Assembly (NCBI RefSeq): GCF_014649015.1
Contig: NZ_BMSF01000014.1
Location: 159,534 to 223,533 of the forward strand
Direction: 5' to 3'
DNA: 64,000 nucleotides
DNA from: Streptomyces narbonensis
GTDB taxonomy: Bacteria > Actinomycetota > Actinomycetes > Streptomycetales > Streptomycetaceae
A model generated the notes under the pieces. It was not told the origin of the DNA and made no database searches. It saw only the letters and a program-made list of their open reading frames with translations. A program made the position numbers and the translations under genes. Below are positions 7,955-17,082 of the stretch, piece after piece. Position 1 is the first letter of the stretch, and each line of letters opens with the position of its first letter.

Positions 7955-9021
7955 CCGCCCAGCACCTTCCTGATGGCGTGGTAGGCGGGCTTGGGCTGGA
8001 GGTTCTCGTCGTAGGGCAGCGCGGCTCCCTCGTTCGGGAAGACCCCGGGGATCCACGAGTACTTGTCCGTGTAGTCCCAGATGGTGACGCCGACGCACCT
8101 CTTGACGTCCAGACAGGCCTTGACGTAGTCGGCGTACCAGGTGGCCTGGGTGGCGAGCTTCTCCGGGGTCGCGGGGAGTTCCATCCGGATGTCGAGCTCC
8201 GTGACCGCGACGTCGACCCCGAGGTCGGCGAAGCGCTGGATGTTCTCCTTGATGCCGGCGGGGTAGCCGTACTGGAGCGCCAGGTGGCCCTGGAGGCCGA
8301 AGCCCTCGATCGGGACGCCGTCGGCCTTCAGCTGCTTGATGAGCTCGTAGTAGGCGTCGCTCTTGGCGTTGATGCCGTCGACGTTGTAGTCGTTGAGGTA
8401 GAGCTTGGCGTGCGGGTCGGCCTCGTGGGCCCAGCGGAGGGCGTCGGCGATGTAGCCGGGGCCGAGCGTCTTGTAGAAGACCGACTCGCGGTAGGTGCCG
8501 TCCTCGTTGAAGGCCTCGTTGACGACGTCCCAGTGGATCACCTTGCCCTTGTAGTGCCGTGCCACCGTCTGGATGTGGTTCTTGAGGACGGGGCGCAGCT
8601 CCTCGGCGGTCCAGGTGCGCTCGGTGAGCCAGGCGGGGAGCTGGCTGTGCCAGACGAGCGTGTGGCCGCGGACCTTCTGGTGGTGGTCCTTGGCGAAGGC
8701 CATGACCTCGTCGCCGGCGGTGAAGTCGAAGACGCCCGGTTCGGGTTCGGTGGCATACCACTTCATGGCGTTGCCGGGGGTGGTCTGCCCGAACTCGCTG
8801 CCGAGGAGCTTCAGGTAGGCGGCGTCGGTGAACTCGGGGTTGTCGGTCGCCGAGCCGAAGTACTTGTGGTGCTTCTTGGCCAGCTCGCCGAGCGTGCGGG
8901 GGCGGGGCTCGGCGGTGGCGGGGGTGGCGGCGAGGCCGGCGGCGACGCAGACGGCCGCGGACAGGGCGATCAGGTGCCGGGACAGGGACCTGGGCTTGGA
9001 CGTGACCTTGGGCATGGACAT
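7951..9021 (-). CDS. Secreted GH10 endo-beta-1,4-xylanase (catalytic domain only)
   Basis: 356 aa. The start is ATG 9021 (GAGGAG upstream), 26 bp after the GH30 stop. A signal peptide covers ~1-37 (cleavage near ATPATAEP). A single GH10 barrel follows: WHSQLPAWL near 120, IHWDVVNEAF with acid/base E169, AVTELDIRM with nucleophile E275, and VTIWDYTDKYSWIPG near 315. No carbohydrate-binding module, unlike the second GH10 xylanase at 18895-20343. It probably cuts soluble or short xylan. Its stop overlaps the intracellular Gfo/Idh gene, so a secreted and a cytosolic protein are translationally coupled. Confidence 0.95.
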   Translation of the reverse strand: MSMPKVTSKPRSLSRHLIALSAAVCVAAGLAATPATAEPRPRTLGELAKKHHKYFGSATDNPEFTDAAYLKLLGSEFGQTTPGNAMKWYATEPEPGVFDFTAGDEVMAFAKDHHQKVRGHTLVWHSQLPAWLTERTWTAEELRPVLKNHIQTVARHYKGKVIHWDVVNEAFNEDGTYRESVFYKTLGPGYIADALRWAHEADPHAKLYLNDYNVDGINAKSDAYYELIKQLKADGVPIEGFGLQGHLALQYGYPAGIKENIQRFADLGVDVAVTELDIRMELPATPEKLATQATWYADYVKACLDVKRCVGVTIWDYTDKYSWIPGVFPNEGAALPYDENLQPKPAYHAIRKVLGG

Positions 9022-9047
9022 GGGTGACTCCTCGGGTGAGGGACGGC

Positions 9048-10474
9048 TCAGTCGAGAACGATCGTCGTGAGCGCGCGCGGGGCGAGCCTGGTCGTGAGGG
9101 TCGTGCCGTGGGTGGAGACCACGTCCGCCGGGGTGATCGAGCGGGTCCCGTCGGTCACGTAGGCGTCGGGCTGCCGGTCGTGCCCACCGCGAAGGGTGAA
9201 CTCGGCGGACTTCTCGGTGGTCGCGGTGTTGAGGATCTCGATGACGCGGCGGCCGTCGGTGTTGCGGAAGGCGGTGACGCTCAGGGCCGGGTCGGCGTTC
9301 GTGACCGGTACGCGAACGGCGCCGGGGCGGATGAAGCGGCTGAAGGCGGCCAGCGCCCAGTACCGCTTCGACACCCGGTAGTCGTCGCCGGGGTTGGCGA
9401 GCTGGATCAGCCCCCGGGTCGCGCCGAGGGACGCGCCGGTCCAGTAGACGTAGGCGTTGGCGTTGCCGACGGTCAGGGTGTTCTGGATGTCGGCGGCGAC
9501 GGTGAGACCGTCGTAACCACTGCCGTCGTCCCAGTTCTCGTTCCAGGTGGTGCCGTCCGGCGACCATTCGGACATCCACACGTGCTTGTCGGTCGGCTGC
9601 GGGACCGTGGTCGCACCGCTGTATCGGTGGCCGGTGATGGTCCGCACAGCCTTGTCGGCCTCCGGGTCCGCCTCGATCGCCTCGGTGAAGGCGACCTGCC
9701 GGTCCCAGCCCGCGGCGTCGCAGCAGACCAGTTCCGTCTTCAGTCCGGAGGCGCGGACTGTCGGTCCGAGCACCTTGAGGAAGTCGACGGCCTGCTGCGG
9801 GGTGAAGCGCATCGAGGCGTAGGTCGCCGTCCAGTCGGGTTCGTTGGTGAACCCCAGGTCGGTGATCCTGATGCCTTCCCGCTGGTAGAACTTCGCGTAC
9901 TTCACGAGGTAGTTCGCGTAGGCCTGCCGCCATGCGGGCAGGAGCTCGCCGCCGTCGTTCTCGCTGCCGTTGGTCTTCATGAATGCCGGGGCGCTCCAAG
10001 CGTCGGCGTAGAACCTCTTGACGCCGTACGCCTTGGCCTCCTTCGCCAGCCAGACCTGACCGCCGTCCCAGCCGTCCCAGACGTACTCCGGGGTGGCGTC
10101 CGGCCCCCCCCGGGGTCGGTGGGCAGGATCGTCGGCATGTGGTCGTAGACCCGGTCGGTCGACGACCCGATGCCCAGGCGCAGGATCGACAGACCCGCGC
10201 CCTTCTCCTTGCTGAGCAGCAGGTCGAGGACCTCGCGCTGCTTGGCGGGGCTGAGGCCGCGGGCGCCGTGCAGCAGGTCGGCGCGCTGGAAGGCCATGGA
10301 GAAGCCGAATCCGTCGATGGGCTGGAGTGCTGCCCGGAAGTCGATGGCGGGTCCGGCCTGCTTGGTCTGGGTGGCCTTGGCCCGGGTGGCCGCCGACGGT
10401 ACGGGTTCGACGGCGGCCACCTGTGATGTTAGCGCTAACAATATGACGCCCGTCAAGGCGGTCAGATGTTTCAC
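9048..10474 (-). pseudogene. Secreted GH30 xylanase-type hydrolase, interrupted by a frameshift
   Basis: Two halves of one GH30 enzyme lie in different frames. The first starts at GTG 10474 (AGGAG upstream) with a signal peptide MKHLTALTGVILLALTSQVAA and GFGFSMAFQRADLLHG, RLGIGSSTDRVYDHMPTIL. The second resumes as PDATPEYVWDGWDGG and contains the acid/base motif GFTNEPD, the nucleophile motif WMSEWSPDG and a C-terminal beta-sandwich. The break is at a run of eight C (10104-10111, G on the coding strand). Nine would restore one ~475-residue protein. Either a homopolymer sequencing error or a real knock-out. It sits 35 bp after bxlG and 26 bp before GH10. Confidence 0.85.
10427..10440. promoter_or_regulatory. 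LacI-type operator inside the GH30 signal-peptide codons
   Basis: Perfect 14-bp palindrome TGTTAGCGCTAACA, 34 bp after the GH30 start codon. It matches the four operators of the arabinose cluster. It could act as a roadblock, or control an internal promoter (TTGACG-N19-TAACAT) serving the downstream genes. Confidence 0.65.
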
Positions 10475-10509
10475 TGGCTCTCCTAGGGAGGGATGTCACG
10501 CGGTACGGG

Positions 10510-11340
10510 TCAGCCCTTGGTCGCGCCGGCGGTGAGGCCGCCGATCAGCTGGCGCTCCGCGACGGCGTAAAAGGCGAGGGCGGGGACCATGGCGAGCACG
10601 ATGTAGGCGAGGACGAGCGCGAAGTCGGTCGAGTACTGACCCTGAAACTGCTGGACGCCGACCGGGATCGTCTGCCATTTCGGATCGCTGAACACCAGCA
10701 GCGGCAGGAAGAAGTTGTTCCAGCTCGCGACGACCGCGAGCACGGAGACCGTGCCGAGCGCGGGGCGCGCCATCGGCAGCAGGATCTGCCAGAAGAAGCG
10801 GAACTTCCCGCAGCCGTCCATGGTGGCGGCCTCCTCGATCTCCGCCGGGATGGTCCGGAAGAAACCGCGCAGGATCACGATCGTCATGGGAAGCCCGAAA
10901 GCCGCCTGCGGGAGGATCACTCCGAGCGGATTGTCGAGCAGACCGAAGGTCCGCAGCATGAGGAAGAGCGGCAGGACGGCCACCGCGAACGGAAACATCA
11001 GCCCGATGGTGAAGAGCGTATAGAACAACTCCCTTCCGCGGAAGGCATATCGCGCCAGAACGAAAGCCGCCATCGCGGAGGCCACCACGGTACAGACCGT
11101 GGTACCGATCGCGATTCCCGCACTGTTGGCGATCTGCCGCCAGAACATTCCGTCGCCGAGAATTCCGATGTAATTGCCGATCTTCCAGTGCTCCGGAAGT
11201 CCGAAGGGGTTGTTCGTCAGCTCCGCCGTGCTCTTGAAACCGGATATCACCGCGTAGAGCAGGGGTACGGCGACGAACGCGGAGATCAGCCAGACCACGG
11301 CGTGCAGCGACAGGCCGCGTACTGTCCGGCGGGCGTTCAT
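10510..11340 (-). CDS. bxlG: Xylobiose/xylo-oligosaccharide ABC importer permease BxlG
   Basis: 276 aa, MalG-type (CUT1) permease from ATG 11340, overlapping the bxlF stop by ATGA. Six membrane segments are expected; visible ones include LHAVVWLISAFVAVPLLYAVISG at the N-terminus. The EAA loop that docks with the ATPase reads EIEEAATMDGCGKFRFFWQILLPM near 170-195. The C-terminus ERQLIGGLTAGATKG is typical of the family. With BxlE and BxlF it forms the importer; the ATPase is not encoded here and is presumably the shared MsiK. GH30 follows 35 bp downstream. Confidence 0.92.
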   Translation of the reverse strand: MNARRTVRGLSLHAVVWLISAFVAVPLLYAVISGFKSTAELTNNPFGLPEHWKIGNYIGILGDGMFWRQIANSAGIAIGTTVCTVVASAMAAFVLARYAFRGRELFYTLFTIGLMFPFAVAVLPLFLMLRTFGLLDNPLGVILPQAAFGLPMTIVILRGFFRTIPAEIEEAATMDGCGKFRFFWQILLPMARPALGTVSVLAVVASWNNFFLPLLVFSDPKWQTIPVGVQQFQGQYSTDFALVLAYIVLAMVPALAFYAVAERQLIGGLTAGATKG

Positions 11341-12326
11341 CGGCCACCTCCCGAGGTAACGGCCCCGGTCAGATCGCGGCGGAGCACGTACCGCTGGTAG
11401 AAGAGCGAGAAGACGAGGCTGATCATGAACAGCACCACGCTGATCGCGCTGGCGTAGCCGACCTGGTACCGCTTGAAGCCGAACTGGAACATCGCGATGG
11501 CCATCGTCTCGGATGAGTGGTTGGGCCCGCCGGCGGTCATGACCCAGACGAGGTCGAAGAGCTGGATGGACCCGATGATCGACAGGAACACGCTGATGCG
11601 GATCGTCGGTCCGAGCAGCGGCAGCGTGATGTGCCGGAAGCGCTGCCAGGCACCGGCCCCGTCGATGGAGGCGGCTTCGAGGATCTCGGACGGGATGCTC
11701 TGCAGCCCGGCGAGGAACAGCATCATGTGGAAGCCGAAGTACTTCCAGATCATGACGACGAACAGGGTCGGCATGACCGTCGAGGGATCGGCGAGCCACT
11801 TGCCCTGGAGGCCCTCCAGGCCGAAGAAGCCGGCGAGGTGGTCTGCCATGCCCGCGCCGGGCAGGAAGATCATCGTGAAGAGGACCGCCGTGACGACCTC
11901 GGAGAGGATGTACGGCGCGAAGAACAGCATCCGGTACACGGCCCGGCCGCGGAGCTTCTGGTTGAGCAGGACCGCGGTGAACAGGGCGAACGGCAGCTGC
12001 ACCAGGACCGACATGAGGATCAGGTACAGCCCGCGCCCCAGGTCGCCGAGGAAGACCTGATCGTCGAACAGTTTGGTGTAGTTCCCGAAGCCGACGAAGT
12101 CGTCCATGGGGCCGATCCCGCCCCATTTGAAGAAGCCGGTCCAGACGGCGACGACGATCGGGGCGAGGACGAAGACGAGGAAGAGGACCAGGGCCGGTAC
12201 GAGGAACCAGGCGACGGACGCCCAGGCCGCCCAACGGCGGGGACCCGATGAGGACTTGGTCGGCGGGGGCGGGGGCGCGGCATCCTCCGTCCGTTCCTTG
12301 GTCAGGGTGGTCACGGAGCTAGGCAC
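11337..12326 (-). CDS. bxlF: Xylobiose/xylo-oligosaccharide ABC importer permease BxlF
   Basis: 329 aa, MalF-type permease. The start is GTG 12326, overlapping the end of bxlE by 8 bp, with GAGG nine bases upstream. A Pro-rich cytosolic leader (~1-30) precedes the first membrane helix ASVAWFLVPALVLFLVFVL. The EAA loop reads EILEAASIDGAGAWQRFRHITLPLL near 220. WVMTAGGPNHSSETMA near 270 is the usual motif before the last helices. It pairs with BxlG in the membrane. Sugar assignment follows from BxlE and the neighbouring xylanolytic genes. Confidence 0.92.
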   Translation of the reverse strand: MPSSVTTLTKERTEDAAPPPPPTKSSSGPRRWAAWASVAWFLVPALVLFLVFVLAPIVVAVWTGFFKWGGIGPMDDFVGFGNYTKLFDDQVFLGDLGRGLYLILMSVLVQLPFALFTAVLLNQKLRGRAVYRMLFFAPYILSEVVTAVLFTMIFLPGAGMADHLAGFFGLEGLQGKWLADPSTVMPTLFVVMIWKYFGFHMMLFLAGLQSIPSEILEAASIDGAGAWQRFRHITLPLLGPTIRISVFLSIIGSIQLFDLVWVMTAGGPNHSSETMAIAMFQFGFKRYQVGYASAISVVLFMISLVFSLFYQRYVLRRDLTGAVTSGGGR

Positions 12327-13611
12327 TCTTCGCAGCCTCGGTGATCGCGGCCGTGACCTGCTCGGGCGTCTTCTTGCCCGCTATGAGGTCGGCGACGCTG
12401 TCGTTGACCTCCTGGCCGACCGCCGGCGGGTACGCCTGGTCGAGGAAGAGCTGGAAGCCCGTCGCCTTGACCAGGGCTTCGGCCACCACCTTCTTGTTGG
12501 CGTCGGTGAGCTGGCTCTCCGCACCCTTGACCACGGGCAGGTAGCCGTTGGAAGCGAGGAGCTTGGACTCGTTGTCGAGGACGAAGAACTTCAGGAAGTC
12601 CAGTGCCTCCTTCGGAGCGCCCTTGCGCAGCGCGAAGCCGCCGCCGCCGCCGAACACCTCGGTCGCCTGTCCCACACCGCCGTCGACCGTCGGGAAGGGG
12701 AAGAAGCCCAGGTCCGCTCCGAGGTCGGCGCCCGCGTCCTTCTGCACCGACGGTCCCCACTGGCCCATCAGCTCCATGGCGGCCTTGCCGTTGCCCATGG
12801 TCGCGGCCTGGCCGCCCGGGGTGGCGTACCCGGCGCCGAGGAAGCCCGGCTGGAACGGCTGGAGGTCGACGAGCTCCTTGAGGTGGGCGCCCGCCTTGAC
12901 GAAGCCGGGGTCGGTGAAGTCCTTGGAGGTCGCGGCCTTCTGGAGGGCGGGGAGTCCTGCGACGCGCATCGCGAGGTAGGCCCAGTAGTAGTGGCCCGGC
13001 CACTTCTCCTTGCCCGCGAGCGCGATCGGGGTGACGCCCGCGGCCTTGAGCTTCCTGACGGCGCCGAGGAACTCGGCCCAGGTGGCGGGCGGTGCGGTGA
13101 TGCCCGCCTTGGCGAAGAGCTTCTTGTTGTACCAGAAGCCGACCATGCCGATGTCGTACGGGACTCCGTAGGTCCGGCCGTCGATCTGGTAGGCCTGGAG
13201 CGAGACCGGCGTGAGCTTGTCCGACCAGTCGAGGAGGTCGGTGATGTCCTCGACGAGGCCCGCATCGACCTGCTGCTGCAGCACGCCGCCACCCCAGGTC
13301 TGGTAGACGTCGGGGAGCTTGCCCGAGGAGGTGGTGGCGGTCAGCTTGGACTTGAACGCCTCGTTCTCCAGCGAGGTCGTGTTGATCGCGATCTTCGGGT
13401 GCGCCTTCGTGAACGCCGTGGAGATCTCCGGAAAGAGGGACTTGCCCGGCTCCGTCGTGGCGATGTTCCACCAGTCGAACGTCACCTTGCCGTCGGCCGC
13501 CGCCCCGCCGCCCGATCCGCCGGCCCCGCAGGCCGCCGTCATGGACACGGACAGTGCGGTCATGCCGGCGAGCGTCAGGAAGCTGCGCCGGCTCGGGGTG
13601 GTGCTGGCCAT
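12319..13611 (-). CDS. bxlE: Xylobiose-binding lipoprotein BxlE
   Basis: 430 aa, a CUT1 family-1 substrate-binding lipoprotein. The start is ATG 13611 with GGAGGT three bases upstream. The signal has twin arginines (SRRSFLTLAGM) and the lipobox ends TAAC near residue 28, so it may leave by Tat and be lipid-anchored. The mature part opens VTFDWWNIATTEPGKSLFPE and contains LPDVYQTWGGG, YGVPYDIGMVGFWYNKKLF and GKAAMELMGQWGP, typical of oligosaccharide binders. First gene of the minus-strand xylan operon. The gene order EFG beside R-A matches the bxl cluster known from Streptomyces. Confidence 0.93.
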   Translation of the reverse strand: MASTTPSRRSFLTLAGMTALSVSMTAACGAGGSGGGAAADGKVTFDWWNIATTEPGKSLFPEISTAFTKAHPKIAINTTSLENEAFKSKLTATTSSGKLPDVYQTWGGGVLQQQVDAGLVEDITDLLDWSDKLTPVSLQAYQIDGRTYGVPYDIGMVGFWYNKKLFAKAGITAPPATWAEFLGAVRKLKAAGVTPIALAGKEKWPGHYYWAYLAMRVAGLPALQKAATSKDFTDPGFVKAGAHLKELVDLQPFQPGFLGAGYATPGGQAATMGNGKAAMELMGQWGPSVQKDAGADLGADLGFFPFPTVDGGVGQATEVFGGGGGFALRKGAPKEALDFLKFFVLDNESKLLASNGYLPVVKGAESQLTDANKKVVAEALVKATGFQLFLDQAYPPAVGQEVNDSVADLIAGKKTPEQVTAAITEAAKSA

Positions 13612-13635
13612 GGGACCTCCATGAGGGGGATGCGC

Positions 13636-13650
13636 TCGAAAATTTTTCGA
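13636..13650. promoter_or_regulatory. BxlR-type operator in the bxlE leader
   Basis: Perfect palindrome TCGAAAA-T-TTTTCGA between the bxlE promoter and its start codon, holding CGAA and TTCG half-sites like those reported for BxlR. Repressor binding here would block elongation. Confidence 0.7.
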
Positions 13651-13676
13651 AACACTCTCGAATTACGTGGTGCCAT

Positions 13677-13705
13677 AAACTAGGAACGACGGGCAGCACG
13701 GTCAA
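13677..13705 (-). promoter_or_regulatory. bxlE operon promoter
   Basis: TTGACC (13700-13705) - 17 bp - TAGTTT (13677-13682) read on the minus strand, 66 bp upstream of the bxlE start. Close to the housekeeping consensus. Confidence 0.7.
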
Positions 13706-13774
13706 GACTTCTCACCGATTTATCTCGGAAACCCCGCTGCAACATGGGTCTTGACAAGCCGTCATGCCGCCAAG

Positions 13775-13787
13775 AAACTCTTCGAAA
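13775..13787. promoter_or_regulatory. BxlR-type element before bxlR
   Basis: AAACTCTTCGAAA, identical 13 bp also found upstream of xlnA (18685-18697). It lies downstream of a TTGACA at 13751-13756 that may be the bxlR -35 box; no convincing -10 was seen. Confidence 0.6.
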
Positions 13788-13838
13788 GTTTGCGAAACCT
13801 GTCGTCGCACCGACCGACGGCGTCGAAGAGGAGAGAAG

Positions 13839-14852
13839 TTGAGCGAGCAGCGGGCGACTCTGGCGGTCATCGCCGCGGAGGCGGGGGTCTCACAGGCCAC
13901 CGTCTCCAAGGTGATCAACGGCCGCTCCGACGTCGCGCCCTCGACGCGCCGACGGATCGAGGCTCTGCTGCGATCCCACAACTACCTCCAGCCCGGCCGG
14001 CAGAACAGGACGCGCAGATCGGGACTCGTCGACCTGATCATCGGCGGCCTGGACAGTGCCTGGGCGGTGGAGATCCTCCGCGGCGTCGAGGCCGAGTGCG
14101 CCGGCCGGGGCATCGGCACCGTCGTGTCGCTCGTCCCGCCGGGCGAGGCCACGCCGTCGAGCTGGTCCGCGGTGCCGGTCCAGCACCACAGCGACGGCGT
14201 CATCCTCGTCACCGCCTCCGTCACCGCGGCGCAGCGCGCCCAGGTCGAGCGGGGCGGGGTGGCGCTGGTCGTCATCGACCCGATCGATCTGCCGGACAAC
14301 GGTGTGCCGAGTATCGGCGCGACCAACTGGGCCGGCGGACTCGCCGCCACCGAACACCTGCTTGAGCTGGGGCATCGCCGGATCGCCGCGATCGGCGGGC
14401 GCAAGGAGATGCTCTGCAGCCAGGCCCGCATCGACGGCTACCGGACGGCCCTGGAGCGGGCCGGGATCGAGTTCGACCGCGACCTCATCCGGTTCGGCGA
14501 CTTCCAGCACGAGGGCGGATTCCGGTGCGCGCGCGAGCTGCTCGCCCTGCCCGAGCCGCCCACGGCCATCTTCGCGGGCAGCGACCAGCAGGCGATGGGC
14601 GTCTACGAGGCCGCTCGGCAGGCCGGGCTGAGCATCCCGCGGGACCTCAGCGTGGTCGGTTTCGACGACCTGCCGATGTGCGACTGGCTGTCACCACCGC
14701 TGACGACGGTGCGTCAGCCGCTGGAGGAGATGGGCCGGCTCGCGGCTCGCACGCTCTTCCAGCTTCTGGAGGACCAGCCCCTGGTCAGCCCCCGGATGGA
14801 GCTGTCGACCGAACTCAAGGTCCGCGTCTCCACCGCCCCACCCCGTTCTTAG
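13839..14852 (+). CDS. bxlR: LacI-family repressor BxlR
   Basis: 337 aa. The preferred start is TTG 13839, five bases after GAGGAG; longer readings add a Cys/Arg-rich stretch unlike LacI proteins. The N-terminal helix-turn-helix is LAVIAAEAGVSQATVSKVING with hinge SNYLQPGRQ-like sequence. The effector domain ends VVGFDDLPMCDWLSPPLTTVRQPLEEMG, the standard LacI tail. Divergent from bxlEFG and 10 bp before bxlA. By homology to BxlR it should repress the bxl genes and release with xylobiose. CGAA/TTCG elements at 13636-13650 and 13775-13787 are its likely targets. Confidence 0.92.
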   Translation: MSEQRATLAVIAAEAGVSQATVSKVINGRSDVAPSTRRRIEALLRSHNYLQPGRQNRTRRSGLVDLIIGGLDSAWAVEILRGVEAECAGRGIGTVVSLVPPGEATPSSWSAVPVQHHSDGVILVTASVTAAQRAQVERGGVALVVIDPIDLPDNGVPSIGATNWAGGLAATEHLLELGHRRIAAIGGRKEMLCSQARIDGYRTALERAGIEFDRDLIRFGDFQHEGGFRCARELLALPEPPTAIFAGSDQQAMGVYEAARQAGLSIPRDLSVVGFDDLPMCDWLSPPLTTVRQPLEEMGRLAARTLFQLLEDQPLVSPRMELSTELKVRVSTAPPRS

Positions 14853-14862
14853 GAGCACCCCC

Positions 14863-17082
14863 GTGACCGAGCCTTGGCGTGACCCCCTCCTGCCCGCTGC
14901 CGTTCGAGTCGCCGATCTGCTGAGTCGGATGTCGCTGGAGGAGAAGGCGGGTCAACTCGCCGGCTTCTGGGCCCTGCCGTCCGATCCGGGAGCGCCGGTG
15001 GCGCCGATGGAGGACGATTCCGGCGAACCGGCGCCCAGCCTCGACGACATCATCGGGCAGGGTCTCGGCCAGCTCACCCGGGTGTACGGAACGGCGCCGA
15101 TCACCGCGGAGACCGGCATGGAGCGGCTCGCCGCGCTCCAGACGCAGGTGACGGAGGCCGGCCGCTTCGGCATTCCGGCCCTCGCGCACGAGGAGTGTCT
15201 GACCGGGTTCATGACGCTCGGGGCCACGGTCTTCCCCGGGCCGCTCGCCTGGGGCGCGTCCTTCGATCCCGGGCTCGTGCGGCGGATGGCCGCCGCCATC
15301 GGCGACGGGATGCGGCGGGTCGGCGTTCACCAGGGGCTCGCTCCGGTGCTCGACGTGGTCCGCGACTACCGGTGGGGCCGTACCGAGGAGTGCGTGGGCG
15401 AGGACCCCTACCTCGTCGGCGCGATCGGCACCGCGTACGTCCAGGGCCTGGAAGGCGCGGGCATCGTGGCGACGCTCAAGCACTTCGCCGGGTACTCGTC
15501 CTCGCGCGGCGGCCGGAACATGGCCCCGGTCGCCGTGGGGCCGCGCGAGTTCGCCGACGTGCTGGTCGAGCCCTTCGTCCGGGCGCTGCGCGAGGGCGGT
15601 GCCAGGTCGGTGATGAACAGTTACACCGACGTGGACGGCGTCCCCGTCGCCGCCGACGATCGGCTCCTCACCGGACTCCTCAGGGACGAGCTCGGCTTCG
15701 GCGGCACCGTCGTCGCCGACTACTATTCGGTCTCCTTCCTGGAGTCCCGGCACGGCGTCGCCGGATCGCGGGGCGCGGCCGGCGCGCTGGCGCTGACCGC
15801 CGGAATCGACGTCGAACTGCCCACGGCCCGCTGTTACGGCGAGCCACTGACCGCACTCGTCCGCTCGGGAGATCTGTCCGAGGCGCTCGTCGACCGGGCC
15901 GTGGAGCGGGTGCTGCTGCAGAAGGCCGAGCTCGGCCTGCTCGACCCCGACTGGGAACCCGTCAAGCCCGAGCCGGTCGACCTCGACCCGCCGGAGAACC
16001 GGGCGCTGGCCAGGATCCTGGCCGAGCGGTCCACGGTGCTGCTGGCCAACGACGGCATCCTGCCGCTGCGGCCGTGCCGGGTCGCGGTCACCGGGCCGTA
16101 CGCGGACGATCCGCACGCCTTCCTCGGCTGCTACTCCTTCCCGAACCACGTCGCACTCCCCGGCGATCCCGGGGTGGAGATCCCGACGCTCGGCGAAGCG
16201 CTCGCCGCCGCCGGGTTCACGGTCACCGAGGAGGACCCGGAGGTGAACGTGCTGGTACTCGGCGACCGGGCCGGCATGTTCGGCCGGGGCACCTCGGGCG
16301 AGGGCTGCGACGCCGAGACCCTCGACCTGCCGGGCGACCAGGCCGCGCTCGCCGCCGAGGTCCTCGACTCCGGGGTGCCGACCGTCCTGGTCCTCGTCTC
16401 CGGACGCCCCTACGCGCTCGGCTCGCTCGCCGATCGGGCGGCGGCCGTCGTCCAGGCCTTCTTCCCCGGCGAGGAGGGCGGGACGGCGCTGGCCCGGATC
16501 ATCAGCGGGGCCGCGGAACCGGGCGGGCGGCTCCCCGTCTCCCTCCCCCGCCAGGTCGGCGGTCAGCCCGGCACCTACCTGCACTCGACGTTGGGCGGTC
16601 CGACCGACTGGAGCTCGGTGGACCCGACGCCGCTGTTCCCCTTCGGTCACGGACTGAGCTGGACCAGCTTCGCCTACTCGGATCTCTCCGTGGATCCCGT
16701 CGCCGCGACGGACGGAGCCGTCTCCGTCGCGGTCACCGTGCGCAATGTCGGCGAGGTCACCGGGACGGAGGTGGTCCAGCTCTACCTGTCGGACCCCGAG
16801 GCGTCCGTCGTCCGGGCGAGACGCTGGCTCGCCGGATTCGGCAGGGTCGAGCTGCGGCCGGGCGAGGCCGCCCGGATCACCTTCTCCGTCCATGCCGACC
16901 GGACCTCTTTCACCGGGATCGACCTGCGCAGGAGAGTGGAGCCCGGAGAGATCGGCGTGGCTGTCGGACGGTCCAGCGGCGATCTGCCGCTCCAAGGGTC
17001 CTTCACCCTGCGCGGCCCCGTACGTCACCCGGGGGCCGACCGGGTCCTGTCCGTGCCGGTCGAGATCGTGCCGGTGTCGTGA
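14863..17082 (+). CDS. bxlA: GH3 beta-xylosidase BxlA (intracellular)
   Basis: 739 aa from GTG 14863 (AGGAG at 14851-14855). There is no signal peptide, so it acts on imported xylobiose/xylo-oligosaccharides in the cytosol. The N-terminal GH3 barrel has the substrate-binding KHFAGYSSSRGGRN and the nucleophile in TVVADYYSV (D286). The C-terminal alpha/beta sandwich begins near ERSTVLLANDGILPL (~385) and ends with a fibronectin-III-like domain (SVAVTVRNVGEVTGTEVVQLYLSDP) near 625. It is co-transcribed with bxlR. Its stop overlaps the GH43 start by GTGA. Confidence 0.95.
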   Translation: MTEPWRDPLLPAAVRVADLLSRMSLEEKAGQLAGFWALPSDPGAPVAPMEDDSGEPAPSLDDIIGQGLGQLTRVYGTAPITAETGMERLAALQTQVTEAGRFGIPALAHEECLTGFMTLGATVFPGPLAWGASFDPGLVRRMAAAIGDGMRRVGVHQGLAPVLDVVRDYRWGRTEECVGEDPYLVGAIGTAYVQGLEGAGIVATLKHFAGYSSSRGGRNMAPVAVGPREFADVLVEPFVRALREGGARSVMNSYTDVDGVPVAADDRLLTGLLRDELGFGGTVVADYYSVSFLESRHGVAGSRGAAGALALTAGIDVELPTARCYGEPLTALVRSGDLSEALVDRAVERVLLQKAELGLLDPDWEPVKPEPVDLDPPENRALARILAERSTVLLANDGILPLRPCRVAVTGPYADDPHAFLGCYSFPNHVALPGDPGVEIPTLGEALAAAGFTVTEEDPEVNVLVLGDRAGMFGRGTSGEGCDAETLDLPGDQAALAAEVLDSGVPTVLVLVSGRPYALGSLADRAAAVVQAFFPGEEGGTALARIISGAAEPGGRLPVSLPRQVGGQPGTYLHSTLGGPTDWSSVDPTPLFPFGHGLSWTSFAYSDLSVDPVAATDGAVSVAVTVRNVGEVTGTEVVQLYLSDPEASVVRARRWLAGFGRVELRPGEAARITFSVHADRTSFTGIDLRRRVEPGEIGVAVGRSSGDLPLQGSFTLRGPVRHPGADRVLSVPVEIVPVS

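Noticed and set aside
15195..17078. Plus-strand frame upstream of GH43 overlapping bxlA
   Set aside because: Arg/Pro/Gly-rich shadow; the real GH43 start is GTG 17079.
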